A stretch of 40,917 nucleotides of DNA, from contig NZ_CABUHK010000052.1 in the NCBI RefSeq assembly GCF_902491285.1, positions 1-40,917 of the forward strand, given 5' to 3'. The translations under genes and the position numbers were made by a program. The notes under the pieces were generated by a model. That model did no database searches. It saw only the letters and a list, made by a program, of their open reading frames with translations, and was not told the DNA's origin. Origin of the DNA: an uncultured Bacteroides sp. (GTDB lineage Bacteria; Bacteroidota; Bacteroidia; Bacteroidales; Bacteroidaceae). Below are positions 8,052-16,975 of this stretch, in pieces (position 1 is the first letter of the stretch; every line of letters starts with the position of its first letter).

Positions 8052-8774
8052 ATGATTCGATGTATATATAGTCCTTATACTGATATTTATTTTCATCTGG
8101 CGGCAGAGGAGTATTTGCTGAAGCAGGGGAACGATGACGTTTTTATGCTTTGGCAGGATACTCCCTCTGTTGTGATAGGAAAACATCAGCGTTTACAGTC
8201 GGAAGTGGATACGGAATGGGCGGAACGGGAGCGGATACATATCGCCCGTCGCTTTTCGGGCGGAGGAACGGTGTATCATGATTTGGGTAATGTCAATCTG
8301 ACTTTTATTGAAACGGTTTCGCGTCTTCCTGAGTTTATCACCTATCTTCAACGGACGTTGGACTTTTTGGCATCCATAGGTGTAATGGCAGAAGGAGACG
8401 AAAGGCTCGGCATCTATCTGGATGGGTTGAAAATATCAGGGAGTGCGCAGTGTGTACATAAAGACAGGGTGCTGTATCATTGCACTTTGCTTTATGATAC
8501 AAATCTTACGGTGCTGAATAAAGTATTGAATCCGTCATCGTTGGCTGATGACGAAACCTTATCTTCTGTATATGCTGTTCCGTCCGTTCGGAGTGAAGTC
8601 ACTAATATCCGTAAGCACTTTTCAGTGGGAACTGTGGATGATTTCAAAGAGAATGCTTTTCAGTATTTCAGCCAATCGCAAAGGGTCAGTTCTTTCAGTG
8701 AGGAAGAAATAGTGGCTGCCAATCAGCTCCGGAACGAAAAGTATATTGGGAAAGAGTGGATATATAGCCGTTGA
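8052..8774 (+). CDS. lplA: Lipoate--protein ligase
   Basis: This 240-aa cytoplasmic enzyme activates lipoate with ATP and attaches it to the lipoyl lysine of acceptor proteins. Seen are ARRFSGGGTVYHDLGNVNLTF (around residues 70-92), which matches the family RRxSGGGxVxHDxGNxN motif, and LDGLKISGSAQ, holding the conserved Lys. It is shorter than the about 330 aa of E. coli LplA, and the usual C-terminal accessory domain is missing or reduced, so a partner protein may be needed for full activity. It sits 19 nt after lpdA and before the E2 gene. The E2 lipoyl domain (Lys44) is its likely substrate. Confidence 0.9.
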   Translation: MIRCIYSPYTDIYFHLAAEEYLLKQGNDDVFMLWQDTPSVVIGKHQRLQSEVDTEWAERERIHIARRFSGGGTVYHDLGNVNLTFIETVSRLPEFITYLQRTLDFLASIGVMAEGDERLGIYLDGLKISGSAQCVHKDRVLYHCTLLYDTNLTVLNKVLNPSSLADDETLSSVYAVPSVRSEVTNIRKHFSVGTVDDFKENAFQYFSQSQRVSSFSEEEIVAANQLRNEKYIGKEWIYSR

Positions 8775-8883
8775 AATCTGAGCTTCGTTCATCATAATCC
8801 GGTTAAAAATACCTTAACATAAAACTTTCTATTTCAACCCATTGTTCTATTATATCAAGGTTGAATAAATAAATTTACTGTCT

Positions 8884-10224
8884 ATGTCAAGATTCGAAAT
8901 AAAAATGCCTAAGTTGGGCGAGAGTATAACAGAGGGAACGATTGTCTCCTGGTCTGTAAAAGTGGGCGATATGGTTCAGGAAGACGATGTTCTTTTTGAA
9001 GTGAATACTGCTAAAGTAAGTGCCGAAATACCTTCTCCGGTAGAGGGGAAAGTAGTTGAAATTTTATATAAGGAAGGAGATACCATTGCGGTAGGCACAG
9101 TTGTAGCCATTATAGATTTGGATGGCGAAGGTGCTTCCGATGCGCAGCCTGTCGGTGAAGAAGCCGTAAAAGCGGATGCTTCGGAGAAGCAGTCGCAACC
9201 TCAGAAAGAAGTTGCCAAACAGGTGGTTGCTGAGGAAGAACGCTGGTATTCGCCTGTGGTGATTCAGTTGGCGAGAGAAGCGAAGATTCCGAAAGAAGAA
9301 CTGGATTCCATACAGGGAACCGGCTACGAAGGTCGATTGAGCAAGAAAGATATAAAAGATTATATTGATAAGAAGAAAAGAGGAGTCAGTGGGGATTCCA
9401 AACCGTCAGCACCCGTTGCTGCTCCGGCTGCAAGCAAACCATCGGTTGCTGCTTCCGCACCGGTAAGCCCGAAATCTTCTCCGGCTTCTCCGGTTGAATC
9501 CAAATCATCCGCTCCTGTCACTATGCCGGGGGTGGAAGTGAAAGAGATGGATCGTGTCCGCCGGATTATTGCCGACCATATGGTTATGTCTAAGAAAGTA
9601 TCTCCGCATGTCACTAATGTGGTGGAGGTAGATGTCACTAAACTGGTGCGTTGGCGTGAAAAGAATAAGGATGCTTTCTTCCGTCGCGAAGGTGTCAAGC
9701 TGACTTATATGCCTGTGATAACGGAAGCTGTAGCGAAAGCATTGGCAACCTATCCGCAAGTGAATGTATCCGTAGATGGATACAATGTTCTCTTCAAGAA
9801 ACATATCAATGTGGGGATTGCCGTCTCTTTGAATGATGGAAATCTGATTGTGCCCGTAGTGCATGATGCCGACCGTCTGAACCTGAATGGATTGGCTGTT
9901 GCCATCGACTCCTTGGCTCTGAAAGCAAGAGATAACAAATTGATGCCCGAAGATATTGACGGTGGTACATTTACCATAACCAACTTCGGTACGTTCAAGA
10001 GCCTGTTCGGTACACCGATTATCAATCAGCCACAGGTAGCTATCCTGGGAGTAGGCTATATTGAAAAGAAACCTGCTGTCATAGAAACTCCGGAAGGCGA
10101 CACGATTGCTATTCGTCATAAGATGTACCTCTCTTTGTCTTATGACCATCGGGTAGTAGACGGAATGTTGGGCGGTAACTTCCTGCATTTCATTGCTGAT
10201 TACTTGGAGAACTGGCAAGGTTGA
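8884..10224 (+). CDS. Dihydrolipoamide acyltransferase (E2) of a branched-chain-type 2-oxoacid dehydrogenase
   Basis: This 446-aa core subunit transfers the acyl group from lipoamide to CoA. Domain order is one lipoyl domain (1-80, modified Lys44 in NTAKVSAE), a charged linker, a peripheral-subunit-binding domain (about 122-160, SPVVIQLAREAKI...GTGYEGRLSKKDI), a mobile Ala/Pro/Ser linker (about 165-212) and a catalytic domain. The active-site motif SYDHRVVDG holds His422 and Asp426. FTITNFGTF and INQPQVAILGVG are typical of the catalytic core. The acyl substrate cannot be fixed from sequence; branched-chain oxoacids are the usual annotation. It lies 109 nt after lplA, and that gap contains a 7-bp inverted repeat TTCAACC/GGTTGAA (8833-8839 with 8859-8865). 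Confidence 0.92.
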   Translation: MSRFEIKMPKLGESITEGTIVSWSVKVGDMVQEDDVLFEVNTAKVSAEIPSPVEGKVVEILYKEGDTIAVGTVVAIIDLDGEGASDAQPVGEEAVKADASEKQSQPQKEVAKQVVAEEERWYSPVVIQLAREAKIPKEELDSIQGTGYEGRLSKKDIKDYIDKKKRGVSGDSKPSAPVAAPAASKPSVAASAPVSPKSSPASPVESKSSAPVTMPGVEVKEMDRVRRIIADHMVMSKKVSPHVTNVVEVDVTKLVRWREKNKDAFFRREGVKLTYMPVITEAVAKALATYPQVNVSVDGYNVLFKKHINVGIAVSLNDGNLIVPVVHDADRLNLNGLAVAIDSLALKARDNKLMPEDIDGGTFTITNFGTFKSLFGTPIINQPQVAILGVGYIEKKPAVIETPEGDTIAIRHKMYLSLSYDHRVVDGMLGGNFLHFIADYLENWQG

Positions 10225-10262
10225 TAAACTGATTGTTTCATTCATTAAGAACTTCATTAACT

Positions 10263-12296
10263 ATGAAAAAGTATGATATAAAAAATACAGATGTCGAAAC
10301 ACTGAAGAAGTGGTATCATCTGATGACATTGGGACGTGCCTTGGACGAAAAGGCGCCGTCTTACCTGTTGCAATCCTTAGGATGGTCTTACCATGCTCCC
10401 TATGCGGGGCATGATGGCATCCAACTGGCTGTCGGGCAGGTCTTTACTCTTGGAGAAGACTTCCTGTTTCCCTACTACCGGGATATGCTGACCGTGTTAT
10501 CCGCCGGAATGACCGCAGAAGAAATTATCCTGAACGGTATATCAAAAGCGACCGATCCCGGAAGCGGTGGACGTCATATGTCGAACCATTTCGCCAAACC
10601 GGAATGGCACATCGAAAACATTTCTTCCGCAACGGGTACGCATGACCTTCATGCGGCAGGCGTAGCCAGGGCGATGGTGTATTACGGGCATAAAGGAGTT
10701 GCCATTACCTCTCATGGAGAATCGGCTACATCGGAAGGTTTTGTCTATGAAGCTATCAATGGCGCCAGCCTCGAACGTCTCCCTGTGATTTTTGTGATTC
10801 AGGATAACGGCTACGGCATCTCTGTCCCCAAATCGGAACAGACCGCCAACCGTAAAGTTGCGGAAAACTTCTCCGGCTTCAAGAACCTGAAAATCATCTA
10901 TTGTAATGGAAAAGATGTATTCGACTCGATGAACGCCATGACCGAAGCCCGCGAATACGCCATCGCTACCCGTAATCCAGTGATTGTGCAAGCCAACTGT
11001 GTCCGCATCGGTTCCCATTCCAACTCGGACAAGCATACCTTATACCGGGATGAAAACGAACTGGAATATGTAAAGGAAGCCGACCCGTTGTTGAAATTTC
11101 GCCGAATGTTACTCCGTTACAAACGGCTGACTGAAGAAGAACTGCAAGAAATAGAGGCGGCAGCAAAAAAAGAATTATCCGCTGCCAACCGGAAAGCGTT
11201 GGCTGCCCCTGATCCTGACCCCAAGAGCATCTATGATTTTGTAATGCCCGAACCTTATCAGCCGCAGAAATATAAGGAAGGTACTCATGAGGAAGAAGGT
11301 GAGAAGACTTTCATGGTCAACGCCATTAACGAAACATTGAAAGCGGAGTTCCGCCATAATCCCGACACCTTTATTTGGGGGCAGGATGTGGCAAACAAGG
11401 AAAAAGGCGGTGTGTTTAATGTGACGAAAGGTATGCAGCAGGAGTTTGGCGATGCACGTGTATTCAGCGCGCCGATAGCCGAAGATTACATTGTAGGTAC
11501 AGCCAACGGAATGAGCCGCTTTGACCCTAAGATTCATGTCGTGATAGAAGGGGCGGAGTTTGCTGATTACTTCTGGCCTGCCGTCGAACAATATGTGGAG
11601 TGTACGCATGAGTACTGGCGTAGCAATGGGAAATTTGCTCCGAACATAACCTTGCGTCTGGCTTCCGGCGGTTATATCGGTGGCGGGTTATATCATTCCC
11701 AAAACATAGAAGGCGCTTTGACAACTTTGCCGGGAGCACGTATTGTCTGTCCTTCCTTTGCGGATGATGCTGCCGGATTGCTCCGTACCAGTATGCGCTC
11801 CAAAGGGTTTACTCTGTTTCTCGAACCGAAAGCATTGTATAACTCCGTAGAAGCGGCTACTGTTGTACCGGAAGATTTTGAAGTTCCTTTCGGCAAGGCG
11901 CGCATTCGTCGCGAAGGAACGGATTTGAGTATCATTACTTATGGGAATACGACTCATTTCTGTCTGCACGCAGCAGAGCGGTTGGAGAAAGAGGGCGGCT
12001 GGAAAGTGGAAGTTATCGACATCCGTTCTTTGATTCCATTAGATAAGGAAGCAATTTTCGAGTCAGTGAAGAAAACAAGTAAGGCGCTGGTTGTCCATGA
12101 AGATAAAGTATTCTCCGGTTTTGGCGCGGAGCTTGCCGCTATGATTGGCGGAGAGATGTTCCGTTATCTGGACGCACCTGTGCAGCGTGTAGGTTCTACA
12201 TTTACTCCTGTCGGTTTCAATCCGATTCTTGAAAAAGAGATTCTGCCGGATGAGGCTAAAATCTATGAAGCTGCCAGGAAATTATTGGAATATTAA
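10263..12296 (+). CDS. 2-oxoacid (2-oxoisovalerate-type) dehydrogenase E1, alpha and beta fused
   Basis: This 677-aa thiamine-diphosphate enzyme decarboxylates 2-oxoacids and acylates the E2 lipoyl group. The first half (about 1-335) is E1 alpha: DMLTVLSAGM, a TPP motif starting HGESATSEG (151-158) and ending with the Asn of IQDNGYGIS. The second half (about 350-677) is E1 beta: TFIWGQDVANKEKGGVFNVT, then FSAPIAEDYIVGTANGMS, IEGAEFADYFWPAVEQ and VVHEDKVFSGFG. Alpha and beta are separate genes in many bacteria; the fusion is a known arrangement in Bacteroidetes. I use 10263 (MKKYDIKN) rather than the in-frame ATG at 10233, because 10263 follows the E2 stop by a normal 38-nt gap and gives the family-typical N terminus. 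Confidence 0.92.
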   Translation: MKKYDIKNTDVETLKKWYHLMTLGRALDEKAPSYLLQSLGWSYHAPYAGHDGIQLAVGQVFTLGEDFLFPYYRDMLTVLSAGMTAEEIILNGISKATDPGSGGRHMSNHFAKPEWHIENISSATGTHDLHAAGVARAMVYYGHKGVAITSHGESATSEGFVYEAINGASLERLPVIFVIQDNGYGISVPKSEQTANRKVAENFSGFKNLKIIYCNGKDVFDSMNAMTEAREYAIATRNPVIVQANCVRIGSHSNSDKHTLYRDENELEYVKEADPLLKFRRMLLRYKRLTEEELQEIEAAAKKELSAANRKALAAPDPDPKSIYDFVMPEPYQPQKYKEGTHEEEGEKTFMVNAINETLKAEFRHNPDTFIWGQDVANKEKGGVFNVTKGMQQEFGDARVFSAPIAEDYIVGTANGMSRFDPKIHVVIEGAEFADYFWPAVEQYVECTHEYWRSNGKFAPNITLRLASGGYIGGGLYHSQNIEGALTTLPGARIVCPSFADDAAGLLRTSMRSKGFTLFLEPKALYNSVEAATVVPEDFEVPFGKARIRREGTDLSIITYGNTTHFCLHAAERLEKEGGWKVEVIDIRSLIPLDKEAIFESVKKTSKALVVHEDKVFSGFGAELAAMIGGEMFRYLDAPVQRVGSTFTPVGFNPILEKEILPDEAKIYEAARKLLEY

Positions 12297-12309
12297 ATAG
12301 TAGTAGATT

Positions 12310-12816
12310 ATGAAAAAGATAGGTTTATTTTATGCAGCTAAGGCTGAAAAGACAAGTTGGGTAGCAGAGAAAATTCAGCAGGAATTTGGTGAAGACAAGA
12401 TAGCGGTAGTACCGATAGAACAAGCCTGGCAGAATGATTTTGCCGCTTATGATTGCTTTATTGTCGGTGCATCCACCTGGTTTGACGGTGAGCTTCCTAC
12501 TTATTGGGATGAACTGTTGCCGGAACTTCGGACAATGGATTTAAAGGGAAAGAAAGTCGCTATCTTCGGCTTGGGCGACCAGATACGCTATCCCGAAAAC
12601 TTTGCGGACGGCATCGGGTTGCTGGCGGAAGTCTTCGAAGGGGATGGAGCCACCTTGGTCGGTTTCACTTCTTCCGAAGGATATACTTTCGAACGCTCCA
12701 GGGCATTGCGTGGCGACCATTGGTGCGGACTGGTCATTGACTTGGATAATCAATCGGAACAGGCAAAAAAGAAAATCAAGGACTGGTGCGAACAGGTAAA
12801 AAAAGAGTTTAAATAA
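12310..12816 (+). CDS. Flavodoxin (long-chain) with atypical FMN phosphate loop
   Basis: This 168-aa flavodoxin-fold protein has the right length and the 90s loop GLGDQIRYPENFADGIG, nearly identical to long-chain flavodoxins, plus the 60s loop STWFDGELPTYW. The first FMN-phosphate loop, usually T-G-x-T within residues 9-15, reads YAAKAEKTS (residues 8-16). The Lys-Thr end is kept, but the Thr-Gly is replaced by Ala-Glu. It may bind FMN differently or weakly. The gene starts 13 nt after the E1 gene and is probably the last of the operon. A redox role linked to ferredoxin-type metabolism is inference only. A strong terminator follows. Confidence 0.85.
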   Translation: MKKIGLFYAAKAEKTSWVAEKIQQEFGEDKIAVVPIEQAWQNDFAAYDCFIVGASTWFDGELPTYWDELLPELRTMDLKGKKVAIFGLGDQIRYPENFADGIGLLAEVFEGDGATLVGFTSSEGYTFERSRALRGDHWCGLVIDLDNQSEQAKKKIKDWCEQVKKEFK

Positions 12817-12837
12817 TCTCGTTATATTATATGTAAT

Positions 12838-12886
12838 GAGGGTGTCAAAAGGGAAACTTTTCCTTTCTGACACCCTCTTGTTTTTT
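12838..12886 (+). terminator. Intrinsic terminator of the lpdA-flavodoxin operon
   Basis: Stem GAGGGTGTCA/TGACACCCTC (12838-12847 with 12868-12877) extended inward by AAAGG/CCTTT, then TTGTTTTTT. It lies between convergent genes, 22 nt after the flavodoxin stop. The T-run serves the plus strand only. Confidence 0.85.
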
Positions 12887-12909
12887 ATATTCTATCATTC
12901 AAAGAATTA

Positions 12910-13758
12910 TCAGGCTTTATAAATGAACTTCACCTCCGCCCAGCGATTCTTCTCTTTATAATGGACATAGGTCAATCCGTGCTTTTCCGCTTCCTTACGG
13001 ATAACCGCAATATCATCTACATAGAATCCGCTCATATATAGTTCAGACCCCGAATGCATACAAGCGACATATTGTTTCATGTCATTCAACAGAATATTCC
13101 GGTTGATATTGGCAATAATAACGTCGAACGGCCCTTTCCCGATAAGAGACGAAGCGTCTCCCTGTGAAACGGCAATGTCATCTACACGATTTAATTCAAT
13201 ATTCTCAATAGAGTTTCGTACACACCATTCGTCAATGTCGATAGCTGTACACGGGCGTGCACCTCTCATCCGTGCGAGGATGGCGAGAATAGAAGTCCCA
13301 CAACCCATATCGAGCAAGGATTTATCTTTCAGTTCGCTATCCAGCAGTTCTTCAATGATAAGGCTTGTCGTCTCGTGGTGTCCTGTTCCGAAAGCCATTT
13401 GCGGGTTGATAACAATATCATATTCCGCTTTGGGAACGTCTTGATGGAAAGTGCTGTGAATCACGCATCGGTTGCCGATAATAATCGGCTGGAAGAAATT
13501 CTTTTCCCATTCCTCATTCCAGTCTTTATCTTCTGCTTCTACATAGGTAAATGTGATTTCCGTATCGGGTAGGGGAAACTCTGTGATTGCAGTCTTAATG
13601 GCGGTTTCGTCATATAATGATTGTTGGATATATGCGGTCAACCCGCTTTCACATTCAACAAAACTCTCGAAACCGACTTCACCGAGCACAGCAGCCAGTA
13701 CGTCATTAACTGTTTCAGTGCAAGGATGGGTATGGAATGTGAATTCAAAATACTTCAT
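12910..13758 (-). CDS. prmA: Ribosomal protein L11 methyltransferase
   Basis: This 282-aa SAM-dependent enzyme trimethylates ribosomal protein L11. An N-terminal substrate-recognition domain (about 1-100) is followed by a Rossmann methyltransferase. MAFGTGHHETT lies near 120-131, SAM motif I, LLDMGCGTSILA, near 145-157, and the substrate-site signature DVIIANINRNI near 210-220. The MAFGTGHHETT stretch is diagnostic for PrmA. It is monocistronic, with a TATCTTTG box 30 nt upstream at 13795..13788, and is divergent from the secreted protein at 13913. Confidence 0.93.
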   Translation of the reverse strand: MKYFEFTFHTHPCTETVNDVLAAVLGEVGFESFVECESGLTAYIQQSLYDETAIKTAITEFPLPDTEITFTYVEAEDKDWNEEWEKNFFQPIIIGNRCVIHSTFHQDVPKAEYDIVINPQMAFGTGHHETTSLIIEELLDSELKDKSLLDMGCGTSILAILARMRGARPCTAIDIDEWCVRNSIENIELNRVDDIAVSQGDASSLIGKGPFDVIIANINRNILLNDMKQYVACMHSGSELYMSGFYVDDIAVIRKEAEKHGLTYVHYKEKNRWAEVKFIYKA

Positions 13759-13787
13759 AGTTGTTTTCTTTTCTAATAAATAATGTG

Positions 13788-13795
13788 CAAAGATA
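13788..13795 (-). promoter_or_regulatory. -7 box TATCTTTG of prmA
   Basis: Exact consensus on the minus strand, 30 nt before the prmA ATG. It is divergent from the plus-strand box at 13864. Confidence 0.65.
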
Positions 13796-13863
13796 ATAGA
13801 CTTTTTAGGGATTTCCCTACTTCTCTTTCGGGAAAATCTCCCAAGGATAAAAAATCTCTTCCT

Positions 13864-13871
13864 TATCTTTG
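13864..13871 (+). promoter_or_regulatory. -7 box TATCTTTG of the secreted low-complexity protein gene
   Basis: Exact consensus 42 nt before the ATG at 13913. Two short dyads, AGGGATTTCCCT (13807-13818) and GGGA-N5-TCCC (13830-13842), lie between it and the divergent prmA promoter. Confidence 0.6.
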
Positions 13872-13912
13872 TAACGTGAATAAGTTTAAGTAATTACATA
13901 AACCGAGATGAT

Positions 13913-15238
13913 ATGAAAAAGATTGTTTACTTCTTGCTATTTGCCTTGTGCCTCCCGATAGGCCTGATGGCACAAAGCGTTGATGACGACCTTTACTTCG
14001 TCCCTTCCAAAGACAAACAGGAGAAGAAAGAAGCTCCGGTTAAGAAGGAACCGAAGAAACAGGTGACCAACATCTATACTTCACCGGGTACTACCGTAGT
14101 TGTTCAGGACCGCAAGGGTAGAACACGGGACGTGGATGAATATAACCGCCGTTACGATGCACGTGAAAATGAGTTCGTAATGGATAATGATACCTTATAC
14201 ATAAAAGAAAAATCTAAACCGGATTTGGACGGAGAATGGGTGACCGGCGAATTTAATGGTACGCAAGACGACTATGAATATGCAGAACGTATTATCCGTT
14301 TCCGTAATCCGCGTTTCGCAATCAGTATTAGCAGCCCGCTCTATTGGGATGTCGTTTACGGACCGAACTCCTGGGACTGGAACGTATATACTGACGGTAT
14401 GTATGCTTACGCATTCCCAACGTTCAGTAATCCGATGTGGTGGGATTGGCGCTACGGCTCTTACGGCTGGGGCTGGAATTATGGTTGGGGGTGGAATCGT
14501 CCTTACTATGCTTGGGGATACGCTCCGGGTTATTGGGGCGGCTGGTATGGCGGCTACTGGGGTGGCTGGTATGGTGGCGGTGGCTACTGGGGACATCATC
14601 ACCATTGGCACGGTGGTCCTAGCTGGGGCTGGGGTGGCGGTGGAAACCATTGGGCACGCAACACCTATACGAATCGTCGTTCTTATGGCTACAATAATTT
14701 CTCTTCTTCACGGAGAAGTGGAACATATTCAGACCGTAGATCGGCAATAGGTACAGAACGCCGTAGTTCTTCAGGTTCTTATACCGGCAGAACTGTTGGT
14801 ACAAGACGTGAAGCAACTCGTGTTAGTACTGGACGTACCGGAGTAACTACCCGCAGTGATGCTTCTTCTACTCGTAGAAGTAGTAACTACACACGTCCGA
14901 GCAGTACACGTAGTTCCTCAACTTACAATAGTAATCGTGAAAGCTCCGTTCGTCGTAGCGCTTCGTCTCCTTCACGATCATCATCGTCTTCATCATATGG
15001 AACTACAAGAAGATCTTCTTCTACTTACAATAGAGGTACTTCGACTAGTAGCCCGTCTACTAGAAGCAGTAGTAGAAGTTCTAGCCATTCTTATGATAGT
15101 TCTAGCCGTTCTTCTTCTCGTAGCAGCTATTCACCAAGTAGCAGTAGTAGCTCTCGTTCCAGTGGCAGCTATTCAGGTGGTGGATCTTCACGCTCAAGTG
15201 GCGGTGGTGGCGGATCTAGCAGAAGTGGAAGAAGGTAA
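13913..15238 (+). CDS. Secreted low-complexity protein: Gly/Trp/Tyr-rich segment then Arg/Ser-rich tail
   Basis: No function can be assigned. The 441-aa protein starts with a signal peptide (residues 1-21, cleavage after LMAQ), then a charged region of about 145 residues rich in Lys, Asp and Glu. About residues 172-245 are extremely rich in Gly, Trp and Tyr (repeats such as WGGWYGG), with a HHHHWH cluster that could bind metal. From about 248 to the end the chain is Arg/Ser/Thr-rich with many RSS and SRSS repeats, ending GGGGGSSRSGRR. Such segments are expected to be disordered and could bind polyanions such as lipopolysaccharide, DNA or capsule; this is inference. Codons within the Ser tracts vary (AGT, AGC, TCT, TCA), so protein composition, not simple DNA slippage, seems to be maintained. 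The FadL-like gene starts 39 nt downstream. Confidence 0.75.
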   Translation: MKKIVYFLLFALCLPIGLMAQSVDDDLYFVPSKDKQEKKEAPVKKEPKKQVTNIYTSPGTTVVVQDRKGRTRDVDEYNRRYDARENEFVMDNDTLYIKEKSKPDLDGEWVTGEFNGTQDDYEYAERIIRFRNPRFAISISSPLYWDVVYGPNSWDWNVYTDGMYAYAFPTFSNPMWWDWRYGSYGWGWNYGWGWNRPYYAWGYAPGYWGGWYGGYWGGWYGGGGYWGHHHHWHGGPSWGWGGGGNHWARNTYTNRRSYGYNNFSSSRRSGTYSDRRSAIGTERRSSSGSYTGRTVGTRREATRVSTGRTGVTTRSDASSTRRSSNYTRPSSTRSSSTYNSNRESSVRRSASSPSRSSSSSSYGTTRRSSSTYNRGTSTSSPSTRSSSRSSSHSYDSSSRSSSRSSYSPSSSSSSRSSGSYSGGGSSRSSGGGGGSSRSGRR

Positions 15239-15277
15239 TAAACACTATATATTAACTCTGTAATATAAGACAACGTT

Positions 15278-16930
15278 ATGAAAAAGATAATCGCAGTTGC
15301 TTGTGCCTTGTGTTTTGTCGCAGGTGTCAGCGCACAGACAATATATGATGCAGCGAAGTTAGCGGAGCGAGACTTGAATGGAACCGCCCGTTTTGTAGGT
15401 ATGGGTGGGGCAATGGGCGCTTTGGGTGGTGATATTTCTACAATGGGAACTAACCCTGCCGGTATCGGTATTTATCGTAGTAATGACATCATGACATCTT
15501 TTAGCTATTCTGCTTACGGTACGGAGAGCAAATATTTGGGGCAGACTTTTAATAATGATAAGAATCAGTGGTCGTTTGATAACATAGGTTTTGTGTTCGC
15601 TTCCAAGATTGGAAATCAGACAGCATTGCGTTATGTGAACTTCGGTTTTAATTATAAGCGCACCAAGTCTTTCTATAAGAATATGACAATGGGCGGATTG
15701 ATGGGAGTCGTAGATGATAAGATTTTTGTATCTCAGGTTAATCAGATGGGACAACAGGCTACAGATGCTGTATGGTATGATAAAGATAATTATGACTTTA
15801 ATGGTGCTGATGCCTATAGTAACAATCGACTTGGTTGGTTAGGCATTATGGGGTATCAAGGTTATCTCACAAATTCAGTTTTGGATAAAGGTTATGATCG
15901 ATACGATCCGGTAGTCCCGGATGAGGCTGAGGCTTATTTCAACTCCAATGAACGAGGGGGGATCAGTCAGTATGACTTCAATGTTGCGTTGAATGTGAAT
16001 GATCGTGTCTATTTAGGATTGACGATTGGTGCATACGATGTGAATTATAAGAAGACCACTCTATATGATGAAGATTATGGAAATGGTGAAGGTTATGAAT
16101 TGGCTTCATTCAATCGTATTAAAGGTTCGGGAGTAGATGTTAAGTTTGGTGCTATTTTCCGTCCGTTCGAGTCTTCTCCTTTCCGTATTGGTTTTGCGAT
16201 ACATACGCCTACATTTTATAATTTGACATACGAGAATGGTGCAAGTATGACGTCGGATGTTTACTTGAAAGAAGTACAAGATGGTAATAAGCCTTTTTAT
16301 GTACGTGACGATAAACCTGGTAAAGATGCTGTTACAACAAGAGAGTCTTTTGATGCAAATGGTGGAAGAAGAATAGAACAGGATTTCCGCCTGTCTACTC
16401 CGTGGAGATTTAATGCGAGTCTGGGTTATACTGTTGGAACTTCTTTAGCATTGGGAGCAGAGTATGAATATGAAGATTATTCATCTATGAAGTTTAAGTA
16501 CCCTGAAGGAGACGAAATGGTAGATCAGAATACTACAATTAAAGAATTTATGAAAGGTGTTCATACATTCCGTATCGGTGCTGAGTATAAAGTAATACCT
16601 GAGTTTGCCTTCCGTTTAGGTTATAATTACAGTACTACTGCTTTCAAAGAAAATGATGCTTATAAATGGATACCGGTTAACTCTACTTTGACAGATACAG
16701 ACTTTGCAAATTCCCAGTCGCATAGTAATTATACAATCGGAATAGGATATCGTGGAAAGGCTTTTTATGCTGATTTAGCTTATCAATATTCTATGTATAA
16801 AGAGAAGTTCTATCCATTCTATAATGACTTGGAAACTTCACCGGGAGTTTGGGAAATAGTGACTCCGCAAGCTACCAAAGTAACCAATACCCGTAGTCAA
16901 GTGCTATTAACATTAGGTATGCGCTTCTAA
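15278..16930 (+). CDS. OmpP1/FadL-family outer-membrane protein
   Basis: This 550-aa protein has a signal peptide (1-19, VSAQ) and the FadL-type N-terminal hatch segment GGAMGALGGDISTMGTNPAGIG, around residues 42-63, with the conserved NPAG. The rest shows alternating aromatic beta-strand patterns and ends in LLTLGMRF, with the terminal Phe expected of outer-membrane barrels. Relatives move hydrophobic compounds such as long-chain fatty acids; the substrate here is unknown. It follows the Gly/Trp-rich secreted protein by 39 nt without a visible promoter, so the two are probably cotranscribed. A bidirectional terminator closes the unit. Confidence 0.85.
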   Translation: MKKIIAVACALCFVAGVSAQTIYDAAKLAERDLNGTARFVGMGGAMGALGGDISTMGTNPAGIGIYRSNDIMTSFSYSAYGTESKYLGQTFNNDKNQWSFDNIGFVFASKIGNQTALRYVNFGFNYKRTKSFYKNMTMGGLMGVVDDKIFVSQVNQMGQQATDAVWYDKDNYDFNGADAYSNNRLGWLGIMGYQGYLTNSVLDKGYDRYDPVVPDEAEAYFNSNERGGISQYDFNVALNVNDRVYLGLTIGAYDVNYKKTTLYDEDYGNGEGYELASFNRIKGSGVDVKFGAIFRPFESSPFRIGFAIHTPTFYNLTYENGASMTSDVYLKEVQDGNKPFYVRDDKPGKDAVTTRESFDANGGRRIEQDFRLSTPWRFNASLGYTVGTSLALGAEYEYEDYSSMKFKYPEGDEMVDQNTTIKEFMKGVHTFRIGAEYKVIPEFAFRLGYNYSTTAFKENDAYKWIPVNSTLTDTDFANSQSHSNYTIGIGYRGKAFYADLAYQYSMYKEKFYPFYNDLETSPGVWEIVTPQATKVTNTRSQVLLTLGMRF

Positions 16931-16975
16931 TCCTGATAAAGACAGTTTTCAATTTCAATAATAACTTTTGTGTGT

